Source: Thermoplasmata archaeon
GTDB lineage: Archaea; Thermoplasmatota; Thermoplasmata; Lutacidiplasmatales; UBA184
Direction: 5' to 3'
DNA length: 48,666 nucleotides
Assembly: GCA_030037955.1 (NCBI GenBank)
Contig: JASHPT010000161.1
Coordinates: 1-48,666 of the forward strand
Both the position numbers and the translations under genes were made by a program. Shown piece by piece: positions 8,363 through 16,945 of this stretch (positions within the stretch are counted from its first letter, which is position 1; every line of letters begins with the position of its first letter). Below the pieces are notes generated by a model. That model saw nothing but the letters and a program-made list of their open reading frames with translations, was not told the origin of the DNA and searched no databases.

Positions 8363-8902
8363 GTGCCCACCGCCGTGGTCGAGGTCGCTCCGCGGAAGCG
8401 TTCGAAGGCGCGCAAGGCCAAGCTCCTACCTCCCGAACCCGCCCGGGAGGTCCCCGGGCCTGGGGAACGGCCGGCTCGACTGCCGTACCTCCTCGACCTG
8501 TACCCCGCCGAGTCGGCGGCACAAACCCGCCTGGCTCCCTTCTTCGAGGGGCTCCGGGAGGGCCGGTTCCTCTCGACCCACTGTCGGAAGGATGGGCGGG
8601 TGCTCTGGCCGCCCCGGATCGTCTGTCCGGTCTGTCACACGTCCGATCTCACCTGGGTCGACCTCCCGCAGACCGGACGCATCTACGCGTTCAGCGCGAT
8701 TCTCGCGGGGGCGCCGAGCGGACTTGAGGAGGAGCTCCCCCGGGTGGTGGGACTGGTCGAGCTCGATGGCTCGCCCCTGCGAATCTTCGGTCGGATCGTT
8801 GGCGTCGAGTGGCCGGAATGTCGCATCGGGATGCGCGTCCGAGTCGAGCCGTTTTCGTTGCCCGACGGCCGCGCCTACTATGCCTTCCGGGTGGTCCGGT
8901 AG
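8363..8902 (+). CDS. DUF35 zinc-ribbon/OB-fold protein, thiolase partner
   Basis: 179 aa, starting at a GTG four bases after the thiolase stop. Residues 60-95 resemble the DUF35 rubredoxin-like zinc ribbon and the rest its acyl-CoA-binding OB fold (GRIYAFSAIL, then LVELDGSPLRIFGRIVG). In known thiolase/DUF35 complexes this protein bridges subunits and helps channel CoA intermediates. The ribbon looks incomplete: the second knuckle is C88-P-V-C91, but the first is C74-R-K-D77, with Asp where a second Cys is usual. A basic, proline-rich N-terminal extension of about 40 residues (RKRSKARKAK) is also uncommon. Domain call confident; zinc binding uncertain. Confidence 0.82.
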   Translation: MPTAVVEVAPRKRSKARKAKLLPPEPAREVPGPGERPARLPYLLDLYPAESAAQTRLAPFFEGLREGRFLSTHCRKDGRVLWPPRIVCPVCHTSDLTWVDLPQTGRIYAFSAILAGAPSGLEEELPRVVGLVELDGSPLRIFGRIVGVEWPECRIGMRVRVEPFSLPDGRAYYAFRVVR

Positions 8903-8929
8903 TCTCGGCCGGGTTCCGGGGGCTCCACC

Positions 8930-8957
8930 GGCGATAAAAATTCCCAAAGGATTTATA
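8930..8957 (+). promoter_or_regulatory. A/T-rich promoter region for aglB
   Basis: Two TATA-like patches stand out in a GC-rich gap: GATAAAAATTCCC at 8931-8943 and GGATTTATACC at 8949-8959. The second would give a start site near 8980 and a leader of about 25 bases before the aglB ATG. Assigned by eye. Confidence 0.4.
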
Positions 8958-9004
8958 CCGGTCCCCGTCTGCGCGGCCCGCCGGTTCGGGAGACCCGGCC
9001 GAGG

Positions 9005-12000
9005 ATGGATTCGGAATCAGGCAGTTGGTGGAGCCGTTACGGCTGGACCACCACCCTGCTGCTGTCCGCATTCGCGATCGCCTTCCTCGTTCGGACGATT
9101 TTCACGCTCAGCGTCTTCGAGCAATATGGCTGGCTGTACGTCTACGGAGGCGGCTCGGACTCGTACTACCACTGGCGGGTCACGGAGTTCATCCTGACCA
9201 ATCACCGGAACCTGATCCACGACCCGCTGCTCAAGTACCCCCTCGGCGCGCTCAACCCGCGCGAACCGCTGTTCGACTGGATGAACGCGATCCTCGGGCT
9301 CCTGCTGGCGCCGATCTTCGGGGGCAGTGCGACGAATGCCGCCGCCTTCGCGCTCAACATCGATTCGCCGCTCTGGTCGGCGCTGACCGTCTTTCCGATC
9401 TACCTGATCGGGAAGGAGATCAGCTCGAAGCGGATGGGCCTGGTCGCGGCGCTGCTCTATCCGTGGGTCGTCGGGAGCATCCAGGCTGCCGACCTCGGCT
9501 ACGCGAACTACCTGACCTTCTACACGTTCTTCATCCTGATCTACTTCTACGCCTATCTTCGGACGGCGAAGGCCGTCAGCTCCAAGACCTACATCCAGAG
9601 CTTTCGGCATCCCCGGGAGGTCCTCGTCGGTCTCCGCGAGATGGTCCGTCAGGAGCGGCGGGCGGTCAAGTGGGCGGTCTTCTCCGGGGTGTCGCTGGGA
9701 GCGCTCGCGCTGGCCTGGCAGGGATACCCGCTGGCCGTGGCCATCGTGATCATCTCGCTCGCCGTCATCATGGTGGTCGAGCGGATCCGTCGGATCGACT
9801 CGGTCAATCTCTACGTCGTCACCTGGATCGCCGGGCTCATCGGCTTTCCCATGGCGGTGCCCTATTACCTGGGCCAGGGGCTCTTCGCCACCTGGTTCGA
9901 CCTTCCCCTGCTGATCTACTTCGGCGCCCTGATCGTCCTGCTCCCATTCGTCATTCTGCGGCAGTACCCCTGGGTCGTTACCGTCCCGGTGCTGGCCGGC
10001 GTGGTCGGAGTCGGCTTCGGGGCCCTCGCCGTCCTGGCGCCGTCTTCGTTCCAGACGCTCATCACGGGACAGGGCTACTTTGCCAAGACCCTGATCTACT
10101 CGACCGTTGCCGAGGCGCAGGCACCCTCGTTCGATGCGCTGGTCGTCTCCTACGGGATCCTGACCTTCTTCCTCGCCTTCGTCGGGCTCGCGCTGTTCGT
10201 ACTGAACCTCGCTCGGAAGAGGTTCCGTCGGGAACACGCCCTGTTCGTCGTCTTCGCCATCGTCACCATCTACCTTCCGATCTCGGCGGCGAAGTTCTTC
10301 TACGTCAGTTCCCCGACGTTCGCCCTCCTCCCCGCCGAGGCGCTCCTGATCATCCTGGACGTCGCGGGCTACTCCACCCTGCGTCGGTCGACCGAGTCGC
10401 TGGCCGGAAGTCGGGGGACCTTCACCGCCCTCCGGCGGTCGTTCAAGGCGCGGCACGTCCTCGTCCTCCTCCTGATCACGGCCCTCGTGGTGCCGAACAT
10501 CTGGTACTCGATCGACGCGGGCATCCCGTACAACACCAAGTCGGGCTACAGCACACAGGTCTTCGACAGCCTGCCCTCGTTCCTGCAGACCAACGCGAGC
10601 AACGCCTCGAGCTTCTACCTCGGCGCCTCCGGGATCGACCTCGACACGCCGAATCAGTACGACGAGGCGGGCTACAATTGGCTCGCCACCCAGGATACGA
10701 ACCTCGCCTACTCGTCGCGTCCCGCCTTCGTCAGTTGGTGGGACTACGGGTTCCAGGCCATCGCCGAGGGCCAGCATCCCTCCGTCGCGGACAACTTCCA
10801 GAACGGCATCCCCGCCGCCGGGAACTTCTTGCTCGCGCAGAACGAGTCCCTGGCGATCGGCGTGCTCGCGACGACCTTGCTGGCGGCCGAGCAGCAGGCG
10901 ACCAACCTGCCGTACCTGCCCCCGGCACTCAACACCCTCCTGGCGTCGGACGGTGTCAACCTCGCCGAGCTGCACACGCTCCTCGCGAACACCTCCGCCG
11001 ACGTGACCCTCGTCGTGAACCACCCCGACCGGTATCTGGCCGTGGATCCCTCGACGATCACTCCGACGAACGCCATGTTCGATGCCGTGAGCTGGTTCCT
11101 CGCGAACACGCTCACGGAGAACGGCGTGGCCACCGTCTACGACGACATCCAGTCGTACACCGGGTGGACGATCCGGTACGCGATGGTGGACGACCGGCTC
11201 TTTCCCTTCACGGGGACGAACACGGGGATCTTCTACGCGCCGGCCGAACTGACCGGCCGCGTCATCGGGGAGGACGGGGCCCCCACGACGTACTACACGA
11301 TCGAGGCCGAGGGGTCGGACGGCAACGTCTACCCGCTCAACGAGGTGCCCTCCGGCGTCAGCATCGTGAACTACGTCCTGAATCAGCTGGCACCGTTCTA
11401 CAACTCGATGATCTACCGGATCTACATGGGCTACAACGGGACGGACATCGGCCTCAGTCCGGGGATCCCCGGCCTCGAGGGCTCGCTCACGAGCTACACG
11501 CCGGAGCCCGGCTGGATGCTCCAGCACTTCGAGGTAACCTACCGCACGGCCTACTATTCCCCCACCGCGACGACCTCCTCCACGGACTGTGACATTGCGA
11601 CCAACTATCCCCAGGCCGAGGCGCTGGCCGCGAAGACCAACGGCACGGCCAACCTCGGGTCGGACTGCTACTTCAACGGCGGGGAGGCCATCCTGGAGTA
11701 CTACCCTGGCCAGCCGCTGTCGGGGACGATCACGCTCCCGAACGGCTCACCGATCGCGGGTGCCCGGGTCACCGTCTACGACAGCTGGGGGATCCCCCAC
11801 CAGACGGTCCTCACCTCCGCCGACGGTTCCTATTCCGTGATCCTGCCGCCCGGCAACGACACGCTGAACGTCACGAGCGGGAACCTGCAGGGCCTGGGCC
11901 AGAACGGCACCGAGCTCCTCGAGTCGATCCACCTGTACGTGGCTCCGGCGCTGGGCTTCAGCCTCACCGCCGTCCCGATCTCGCAGAACATCGTGCTCCA

Positions 12001-15000
12001 GCCGGGGTCCGTCGACGGCTTCGTCTACTGGAACTCCACCGGCAACCAGACCTACGAGTCCTCCGTGGACCCTCCGGCGGTCGGGGCGAGCGTCACCCTC
12101 AGCAGCGCCGGGGTCCAGAACTACACGGCGACCACGGATTCGGCGGGCAGCTTCCACCTCACGAACGTGGCGCCCGGGGTGTACAACTACAGCGTTCGGG
12201 CGGCCGGTGTGACCTTCTCGGCGGGCCAGGTGGCCGTGCCCGCGGGCGGCATGGCCAACGCCACCGCGGGCCTCGTTCCCTCCCAGCTCAAGGGAACGGT
12301 GACGCTGCCCTCCGGCTCTCTGGTGTCGGGCGCTACGGTCACGGTCTGGAACGCGACCGGCTTCTCCGAGAGCACGGTCACGAATGCCTCCGGTGGCTAC
12401 GTGTTCTCGAACCTGGTACCCGGAAACTTCAGTGTCCGGGCCGTGAGCGGCTCGACCCTCGCGAGCAATGCCTCCGCCGCCGAGCTCAACTCCACCACCA
12501 ACCGCACCCTGACGCTCGGGCTCACGCTGGTACCGGTCGTTCCGATCAGCTTCCAGGTCCAGGTCAGCGGGACCCCGGTGCCGGGCTTCACCGTTCGGCT
12601 GACGCCGATCCGGTCGACCGTCGGCTCCGCCTCGACCCAGTCTCCCCGGCCCTCCGCCGCCCTGGTCTTCACCAGCGACGCCACGGGAACCGTCCACGCC
12701 ACCGTTCCGGCCGGGAACTACTCGATCTACGGCTACGGGCCGGTCGGCTCGACGTTCGTCACCGGCTTTGAGAGCGCCTATCTCCCCAGTTCGACCACGA
12801 CCATCACGGTCGCCCCCCTCAAGCTGTCCACGCCGGTTCTCCTGACGGGCCAGTCGTCCCTGCCCTCCGGGATCCTGAGCAGTGAGGTCAGCGCGACGCA
12901 GATCTCGCTCTACGACAAGTCCGGCAATGAGCTCACCTTCTTCGCCAACAGTTCCGGGTCCTGGTCGGTCTATGCGCCGGCCGGCAACTACAGTGTGCAG
13001 GCGCTCGCGACCGAGGTCTCCCCCTCGGTGGGCAACTTCTCCGCCGTGGCGTACTTAGATCTCGTCCGGACCACGTCCATTTCGCTCCCGCTCACCTCCG
13101 GGTTCAACTTCGCCACGACCCTCGGCGCTCTGGTGCCGGGCGGGACCTTCTATCCGGTCCAGGCCGGCGAGGTCCACCTGACCGTGAACCCGGCCGGGGC
13201 CACGCTCAGCACGCTCACGGCCTCCAACGGTGGAGTCAGCTTCCTCGTACCCACGGCGACGTCCTCGACGACGTACTGCCTGTCCGCGTCGGCGACCGGG
13301 TTCGGCAGCTACCAGACCTGTAGCCTCTCGGCCGGCTCGCTCACGAGCCTCACCCGGATCGTGGTCCCGCTGCTCAACGTGACGCTGCAGGTCTCCGTCA
13401 CCGGGCTTCCCTCCGGCGGAACGCTGCGGCTCAACGCGACCGCGATGGGGGTGCCGGCGCAGAGCCGGTCGGTCACCGGCGGGTCGTCATTCTCCGTCTC
13501 GCTCGCTCCCGGTCCGTACCAGATCACCGCCTGGGCGCCGCCGACATCCGGGACCGGCGTGCTCCAGCCTCCCGAGTCAATCAACGTGACGCTCCCGGTC
13601 GGCATCAGTCCGACCAACCTCACGGTCCAGCTCTACCGGCAGGTCACCGCGACCGGCACCCTGTCGCTCCCGTCGGGCGTGAGCTCGTCGGACGTGCAGG
13701 TACGGATCTATGGCCTACCGTTCAACTTCACCGTCACGGGAAAGACGTACCTCTCGGGCTTCCGGATCGCGCCGGGCACCTACTCCGCCTACGCCTCTGC
13801 GTCCGTGAGCGGAGTCAACTACACCTCGCTCGCGATCGTCACGGTGAACGCCACCGGCACCACGACGCCGACGTTGACGCTCAGCACCGGCGTCCCGGTC
13901 GTCGCCAGGTTGGTCGGCCCGAGCGGAGGGACGCTGGTGCTGTCCGTGCCCGTCTACTGGTCGGGTCCCGGAGGGACCCAGCTGTACTCGCTGTCCACGA
14001 ACGGGACGGTGAGCCTTACGCTCCCCGGCCCGGCGACGTATACACCCTCGGTCAACGTCACCGTAGCCGTCACCGTCGGCGGCGTGCTCCGCTACGCCAC
14101 CTACGCCGTCGTCGCGGGCACGACCTGTTCGGTCGGCACGAGCGCATCGACCTGCTCGATCCCCCTGACCGTCGTCTATCACCCGGCGGGGATCAGCGGC
14201 CAGATGTACTGGAACGGGGGGCCGCTCACGATCTCGGGGACGGTGCGTCTGATGGGCCCGTACCCGTCGACCAATACGACCTCGGTCACGACGACGAACG
14301 GGGCCTTCTCGCTCGCCGTCCTCCCGGGGGTCTACACCCTCTACGCGACCGCGGGCTCCGGCTCGGGGGTGTTCGCCGCCCTCCTGCAGGTCACGGTCCC
14401 GTTCCCGTCGACCACCGTCAACGTCACGCTGTCTCCGGCGTGGACCGACCTGCTCACGCTGGTAGCGCCTTCGGGCGTATCGTCGCTGGCGACGGGGAAT
14501 GTCACGTGGACCAGCTCCACCGGCGTGTCGTGGACGTCCACCGGGGTCGCGCTCGGCACGCAGTCGGCCTGGGTCCTTCCGCTCGGCACCTGGACCGTCG
14601 TCGGGAACGGGACGGCGGTCATCGTGGGTCAGTCGGTCCCGACGACCGCCTCCGGCACCGTGACGCTCCTCCTCGGGAACCAGGCCACCAGTCTCACGCT
14701 CGTGCCCTCCTACACGCGCTCGGTCGTCATCACGACGCTGCCGCCGACCTCGGCGACCGTGCCGGCCGGCGGGAGTGCGACCTTCTCGTTCACGGTGACG
14801 AACACCGGTAACACGCCGGTGACCATCCGGCTCTACGGTGACCCGTCGAGCTGGAACTTCACGTTCAGTCCCACGACGGTGACCCTCGGGGTCGGACCCG
14901 GCAATTCCACGGCCGGCGGAACCGTCGTGGTCCGGGTGCCCTACGGGGCGACCACCAACCACGCACCGGTGGCCCTGGGTGCCATGCTGTCCGCGAGCCC

Positions 15001-15568
15001 GAACACCGTCATCGGCTCCTCGTCCCCGTCCCCGACGGTCAACGTCATCCCGGTCCCGGGCATCTCGATCACCCCGAACCCCTCGGGGGCGTCGGTCGGC
15101 CCGATGACCGCCACGGTGCAGTTCTCGGTCGAGAACACGGGGAACACACCCTACCAGGCCGCCGTGACCGTCGCCGATCAGGTCCAGCTCGAGCAACTCG
15201 GCTGGACGGTGAGCCTCCTCCAGGGGTCGTCGGCCGCCGCATCGACCGTGAGCATCGGCCCCGGCCAGACCCTCGTCTTCTCGGTCGTGCTGACGACGTC
15301 CGGGTACGCCCAGCCCCCGGGCACGATCGCCGTCCAGGCCCAGGCCGTGAACACGACCGGGAACGCCATCGCCTCGGCGGAGATCTCGGTACCCACCGGC
15401 GTCGTGAGCGCTCCGAACGGGATCACCGTATCCGGGCCGCACGTCGGGACTCCCCCGGTGCTGCCGGACTGGGCCTGGACCGTGATCGCGATCCTGCCGG
15501 CCATCGCCTTCCTGGCGATCCTCCTGACGGTGCGATGGTGGCGGACCCGGCGGTGGGTCCGCAGGTAG
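9005..15568 (+). CDS. aglB: AglB/STT3-type oligosaccharyltransferase with very large C-terminal surface extension
   Basis: 2187 aa. This is the catalytic subunit of N-glycosylation, moving a lipid-linked glycan to Asn in NxS/T sequons outside the membrane. The first ~540 residues hold multiple TM helices, including GGSDSYYHWRV in the first external loop, a segment carrying acidic metal ligands in this family. The hallmark WWDYG is at residues 578-582. Typical archaeal AglB has about 850-1000 residues. From about residue 905 this one continues for ~1280 residues with carboxypeptidase-regulatory-like beta-sandwich repeats (for example SGTITLPNGSPIAGARVTVY and KGTVTLPSGSLVSGATVTVW), then two segments with TNTGNTP or ENTGNTP as in NEW3-like domains. 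A final TM helix follows, ending in RWWRTRRWVRR. The extension is packed with NxS/T sites and is in one intact frame. Confidence 0.88.
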   Translation: MDSESGSWWSRYGWTTTLLLSAFAIAFLVRTIFTLSVFEQYGWLYVYGGGSDSYYHWRVTEFILTNHRNLIHDPLLKYPLGALNPREPLFDWMNAILGLLLAPIFGGSATNAAAFALNIDSPLWSALTVFPIYLIGKEISSKRMGLVAALLYPWVVGSIQAADLGYANYLTFYTFFILIYFYAYLRTAKAVSSKTYIQSFRHPREVLVGLREMVRQERRAVKWAVFSGVSLGALALAWQGYPLAVAIVIISLAVIMVVERIRRIDSVNLYVVTWIAGLIGFPMAVPYYLGQGLFATWFDLPLLIYFGALIVLLPFVILRQYPWVVTVPVLAGVVGVGFGALAVLAPSSFQTLITGQGYFAKTLIYSTVAEAQAPSFDALVVSYGILTFFLAFVGLALFVLNLARKRFRREHALFVVFAIVTIYLPISAAKFFYVSSPTFALLPAEALLIILDVAGYSTLRRSTESLAGSRGTFTALRRSFKARHVLVLLLITALVVPNIWYSIDAGIPYNTKSGYSTQVFDSLPSFLQTNASNASSFYLGASGIDLDTPNQYDEAGYNWLATQDTNLAYSSRPAFVSWWDYGFQAIAEGQHPSVADNFQNGIPAAGNFLLAQNESLAIGVLATTLLAAEQQATNLPYLPPALNTLLASDGVNLAELHTLLANTSADVTLVVNHPDRYLAVDPSTITPTNAMFDAVSWFLANTLTENGVATVYDDIQSYTGWTIRYAMVDDRLFPFTGTNTGIFYAPAELTGRVIGEDGAPTTYYTIEAEGSDGNVYPLNEVPSGVSIVNYVLNQLAPFYNSMIYRIYMGYNGTDIGLSPGIPGLEGSLTSYTPEPGWMLQHFEVTYRTAYYSPTATTSSTDCDIATNYPQAEALAAKTNGTANLGSDCYFNGGEAILEYYPGQPLSGTITLPNGSPIAGARVTVYDSWGIPHQTVLTSADGSYSVILPPGNDTLNVTSGNLQGLGQNGTELLESIHLYVAPALGFSLTAVPISQNIVLQPGSVDGFVYWNSTGNQTYESSVDPPAVGASVTLSSAGVQNYTATTDSAGSFHLTNVAPGVYNYSVRAAGVTFSAGQVAVPAGGMANATAGLVPSQLKGTVTLPSGSLVSGATVTVWNATGFSESTVTNASGGYVFSNLVPGNFSVRAVSGSTLASNASAAELNSTTNRTLTLGLTLVPVVPISFQVQVSGTPVPGFTVRLTPIRSTVGSASTQSPRPSAALVFTSDATGTVHATVPAGNYSIYGYGPVGSTFVTGFESAYLPSSTTTITVAPLKLSTPVLLTGQSSLPSGILSSEVSATQISLYDKSGNELTFFANSSGSWSVYAPAGNYSVQALATEVSPSVGNFSAVAYLDLVRTTSISLPLTSGFNFATTLGALVPGGTFYPVQAGEVHLTVNPAGATLSTLTASNGGVSFLVPTATSSTTYCLSASATGFGSYQTCSLSAGSLTSLTRIVVPLLNVTLQVSVTGLPSGGTLRLNATAMGVPAQSRSVTGGSSFSVSLAPGPYQITAWAPPTSGTGVLQPPESINVTLPVGISPTNLTVQLYRQVTATGTLSLPSGVSSSDVQVRIYGLPFNFTVTGKTYLSGFRIAPGTYSAYASASVSGVNYTSLAIVTVNATGTTTPTLTLSTGVPVVARLVGPSGGTLVLSVPVYWSGPGGTQLYSLSTNGTVSLTLPGPATYTPSVNVTVAVTVGGVLRYATYAVVAGTTCSVGTSASTCSIPLTVVYHPAGISGQMYWNGGPLTISGTVRLMGPYPSTNTTSVTTTNGAFSLAVLPGVYTLYATAGSGSGVFAALLQVTVPFPSTTVNVTLSPAWTDLLTLVAPSGVSSLATGNVTWTSSTGVSWTSTGVALGTQSAWVLPLGTWTVVGNGTAVIVGQSVPTTASGTVTLLLGNQATSLTLVPSYTRSVVITTLPPTSATVPAGGSATFSFTVTNTGNTPVTIRLYGDPSSWNFTFSPTTVTLGVGPGNSTAGGTVVVRVPYGATTNHAPVALGAMLSASPNTVIGSSSPSPTVNVIPVPGISITPNPSGASVGPMTATVQFSVENTGNTPYQAAVTVADQVQLEQLGWTVSLLQGSSAAASTVSIGPGQTLVFSVVLTTSGYAQPPGTIAVQAQAVNTTGNAIASAEISVPTGVVSAPNGITVSGPHVGTPPVLPDWAWTVIAILPAIAFLAILLTVRWWRTRRWVRR

Positions 15569-15574
15569 CCTCGA

Positions 15575-16393
15575 ATGATCGCTCGCTCCGGTCCGGTGCT
15601 CCCCTCGCTCGCGGTCCTGCTCGTGCTGCTGCTGCTCGTCTCCGGGCTCGCGCTCGGCGTGTCGGGCGCGATCCGCCCGGCGAGCACCCCGGCGCTCGTG
15701 GGCACGATCGCGGGGCCGTCGATCGTGGGGGAGTCGTTGACGGCGCAGTACATCGTGAACGGCTCGGGCGGACCGGCCGAGGCCGCGAACGGCACGACGG
15801 TCGGGAACATCACCTTCAACGCGACGCTCTCGGGCAACAACGTCTCGACGGCATCGATCAATCCGTCGACCGGGGTCCTCATCAACGGCAGCGAGATCCT
15901 GCGCTTCACCGCGCCGAGCGTGGTCGAGGTCGTGACGCTCCGCGTGGAGCTCACCTCGAGCTATGCCGGTGCGAACGAGTCGGCGAACTTCACGACGCGC
16001 ATCAGTGTCGTCGCCCCGTACGTGCTCGCCGGCACGCTGTATTCCGGCTCGACGACGGTCCAGGAGTTCAACATGACCGTCACGCTGGACGGGGTGCCGG
16101 TGGGCCAGGTGTCGGTTCCGACGCTCTCCGCCGAGACCTCGCACGCCTTCAGCTTCGATTACGTGACGGCGCACCTGAGCCCGGGATGGCACACGCTCGC
16201 GGTCTCGCTGGCCGATGAGCACGGGTTCGTGACCTTCACGGGCGGCGTTCAGCAGTACGCGGTACGATTCTACATCGCCAGCGCGCCGCCGGACTACACG
16301 CTGGACGTCGCGGTCGGGATCGCCGCCTTCGCCGTGGCCGTCTTTATATGGGGGTCCGTGGTGGGCGCGCGCCGCGGCCGGCGCGCCCGGTAA
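15575..16393 (+). CDS. Membrane-anchored, Ser/Thr/Asn-rich surface protein
   Basis: 272 aa, function unknown. Residues ~8-32 form a signal peptide or N-terminal anchor (leucine/valine run after MIARSG). The central ~200 residues are beta-rich with many NxS/T sequons (NGSG, NGTT, NITF, NATL, NFTT, NMTV). A C-terminal TM helix near residues 243-263 is followed by a basic tail (GARRGRRAR), so most of the protein is outside. It starts six bases after aglB and is surely co-transcribed with it. It may be an accessory or substrate of the oligosaccharyltransferase (inference). I recognise no named domain. Confidence 0.75.
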   Translation: MIARSGPVLPSLAVLLVLLLLVSGLALGVSGAIRPASTPALVGTIAGPSIVGESLTAQYIVNGSGGPAEAANGTTVGNITFNATLSGNNVSTASINPSTGVLINGSEILRFTAPSVVEVVTLRVELTSSYAGANESANFTTRISVVAPYVLAGTLYSGSTTVQEFNMTVTLDGVPVGQVSVPTLSAETSHAFSFDYVTAHLSPGWHTLAVSLADEHGFVTFTGGVQQYAVRFYIASAPPDYTLDVAVGIAAFAVAVFIWGSVVGARRGRRAR

Positions 16394-16408
16394 CCGGCCC
16401 TCCTCAGC

Positions 16409-16582
16409 ATGCTCGCGCGTTCGGAACTCCGATGCACCTCGTGCGGCCGCGGGCTCACCGGCCCGGGCGCGACGGCGTTCCTCTGTCCGTCCTGCGGCAC
16501 GGAGACGATCGGCCGGGACGGCCGCTGCCGGGACCAGAGCGTGCCGTACACCTGCAAGAACTGCGGTTTCGTGGGCCCGTAA
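16409..16582 (+). CDS. Small zinc-ribbon protein, HVO_2753-like
   Basis: 57 aa, with paired Cys knuckles C9-x2-C12, C26-x2-C29 and C49-x2-C52 plus C40. This layout matches the short multi-zinc-finger proteins conserved in euryarchaea and annotated as HVO_2753-type or predicted RNA-binding zinc ribbons. Such genes characteristically precede aEF-1beta, as here. The ATG is 15 bases after the surface-protein stop and the aEF-1beta gene begins 14 bases downstream. Its molecular role is not established. Confidence 0.82.
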   Translation: MLARSELRCTSCGRGLTGPGATAFLCPSCGTETIGRDGRCRDQSVPYTCKNCGFVGP

Positions 16583-16596
16583 CGCGGGAGCGGACG

Positions 16597-16863
16597 ATGG
16601 GCGACGTGGTCGTGCTCCTCCGGTTGATGCCGCACGGCGTCGAGACGGACATGAACGCGCTCGCGGCCGGCGTCAAGGGCGCCGTCCCCGAGGGCGTCCG
16701 TCTCCGAGGGATGCAAGTGAAGGACATCGCCTTCGGCCTCAAGGCGCTCCTGGTCGCCGCCGAGATGCCGGACGCCGGGGGCGTCCTGGACCGGCTCGAG
16801 GGAGCCCTCGCCAAGGTCCCGGGCGTCGAATCCGTCGAGGTCATGGAAGAGAGCCTGATCTGA
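16597..16863 (+). CDS. ef1b: Translation elongation factor aEF-1 beta
   Basis: 88 aa, the usual size of the archaeal guanine-nucleotide exchange factor for EF-1A. It begins MGDVVVLLRLMPHGVETDMN and ends KVPGVESVEVMEESLI, with the conserved VKDIAFGLKAL in the middle, as in other archaeal aEF-1beta proteins. A longer reading frame extends upstream, but the ATG at 16597 gives the correct family N-terminus and follows the zinc-ribbon gene by 14 bases. Confidence 0.92.
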   Translation: MGDVVVLLRLMPHGVETDMNALAAGVKGAVPEGVRLRGMQVKDIAFGLKALLVAAEMPDAGGVLDRLEGALAKVPGVESVEVMEESLI

Positions 16864-16871
16864 ACCGTTCG

Positions 16872-16886
16872 CCGGGCGCCGCCCGG
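16872..16886 (+). terminator. Short GC hairpin after aEF-1beta
   Basis: CCGGGC, a 3-base loop, then GCCCGG gives a perfect 6-bp stem eight bases after the aEF-1beta stop. An A/T-rich stretch with a TTTT run follows at 16908-16920. It may help end transcription of the aglB-ef1b operon, but archaeal termination does not require hairpins and the T run could instead be part of the tRNA promoter. Confidence 0.3.
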
Positions 16887-16906
16887 TCGCTGTCGCTGCG
16901 CACGGC

Positions 16907-16920
16907 CGAAAACCCTTTTC
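16907..16920 (+). promoter_or_regulatory. Probable box A for tRNA-His
   Basis: CGAAAACCCTTTTC sits about 26-39 bases before the tRNA 5' end in otherwise GC-rich sequence, the right spacing for a BRE/TATA-type element. Weak match to a TATA consensus; assigned by position. Confidence 0.35.
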
Positions 16921-16945
16921 TCCCGGACCGCTGTCATTCGCTCGC

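Noticed and set aside
11747..12697. Tandem DNA repeats in the aglB extension as a CRISPR-like or satellite array
   Set aside because: Similarity is at the protein level between diverged beta-sandwich domains; no regularly spaced identical DNA repeats were seen.
13715..16222. 835-aa minus-strand open frame antisense to aglB
   Set aside because: Composition is Arg/Asp/Gly repeats typical of a GC-rich antisense frame; the plus strand encodes a coherent protein with TM helices, WWDYG and beta-domain repeats.
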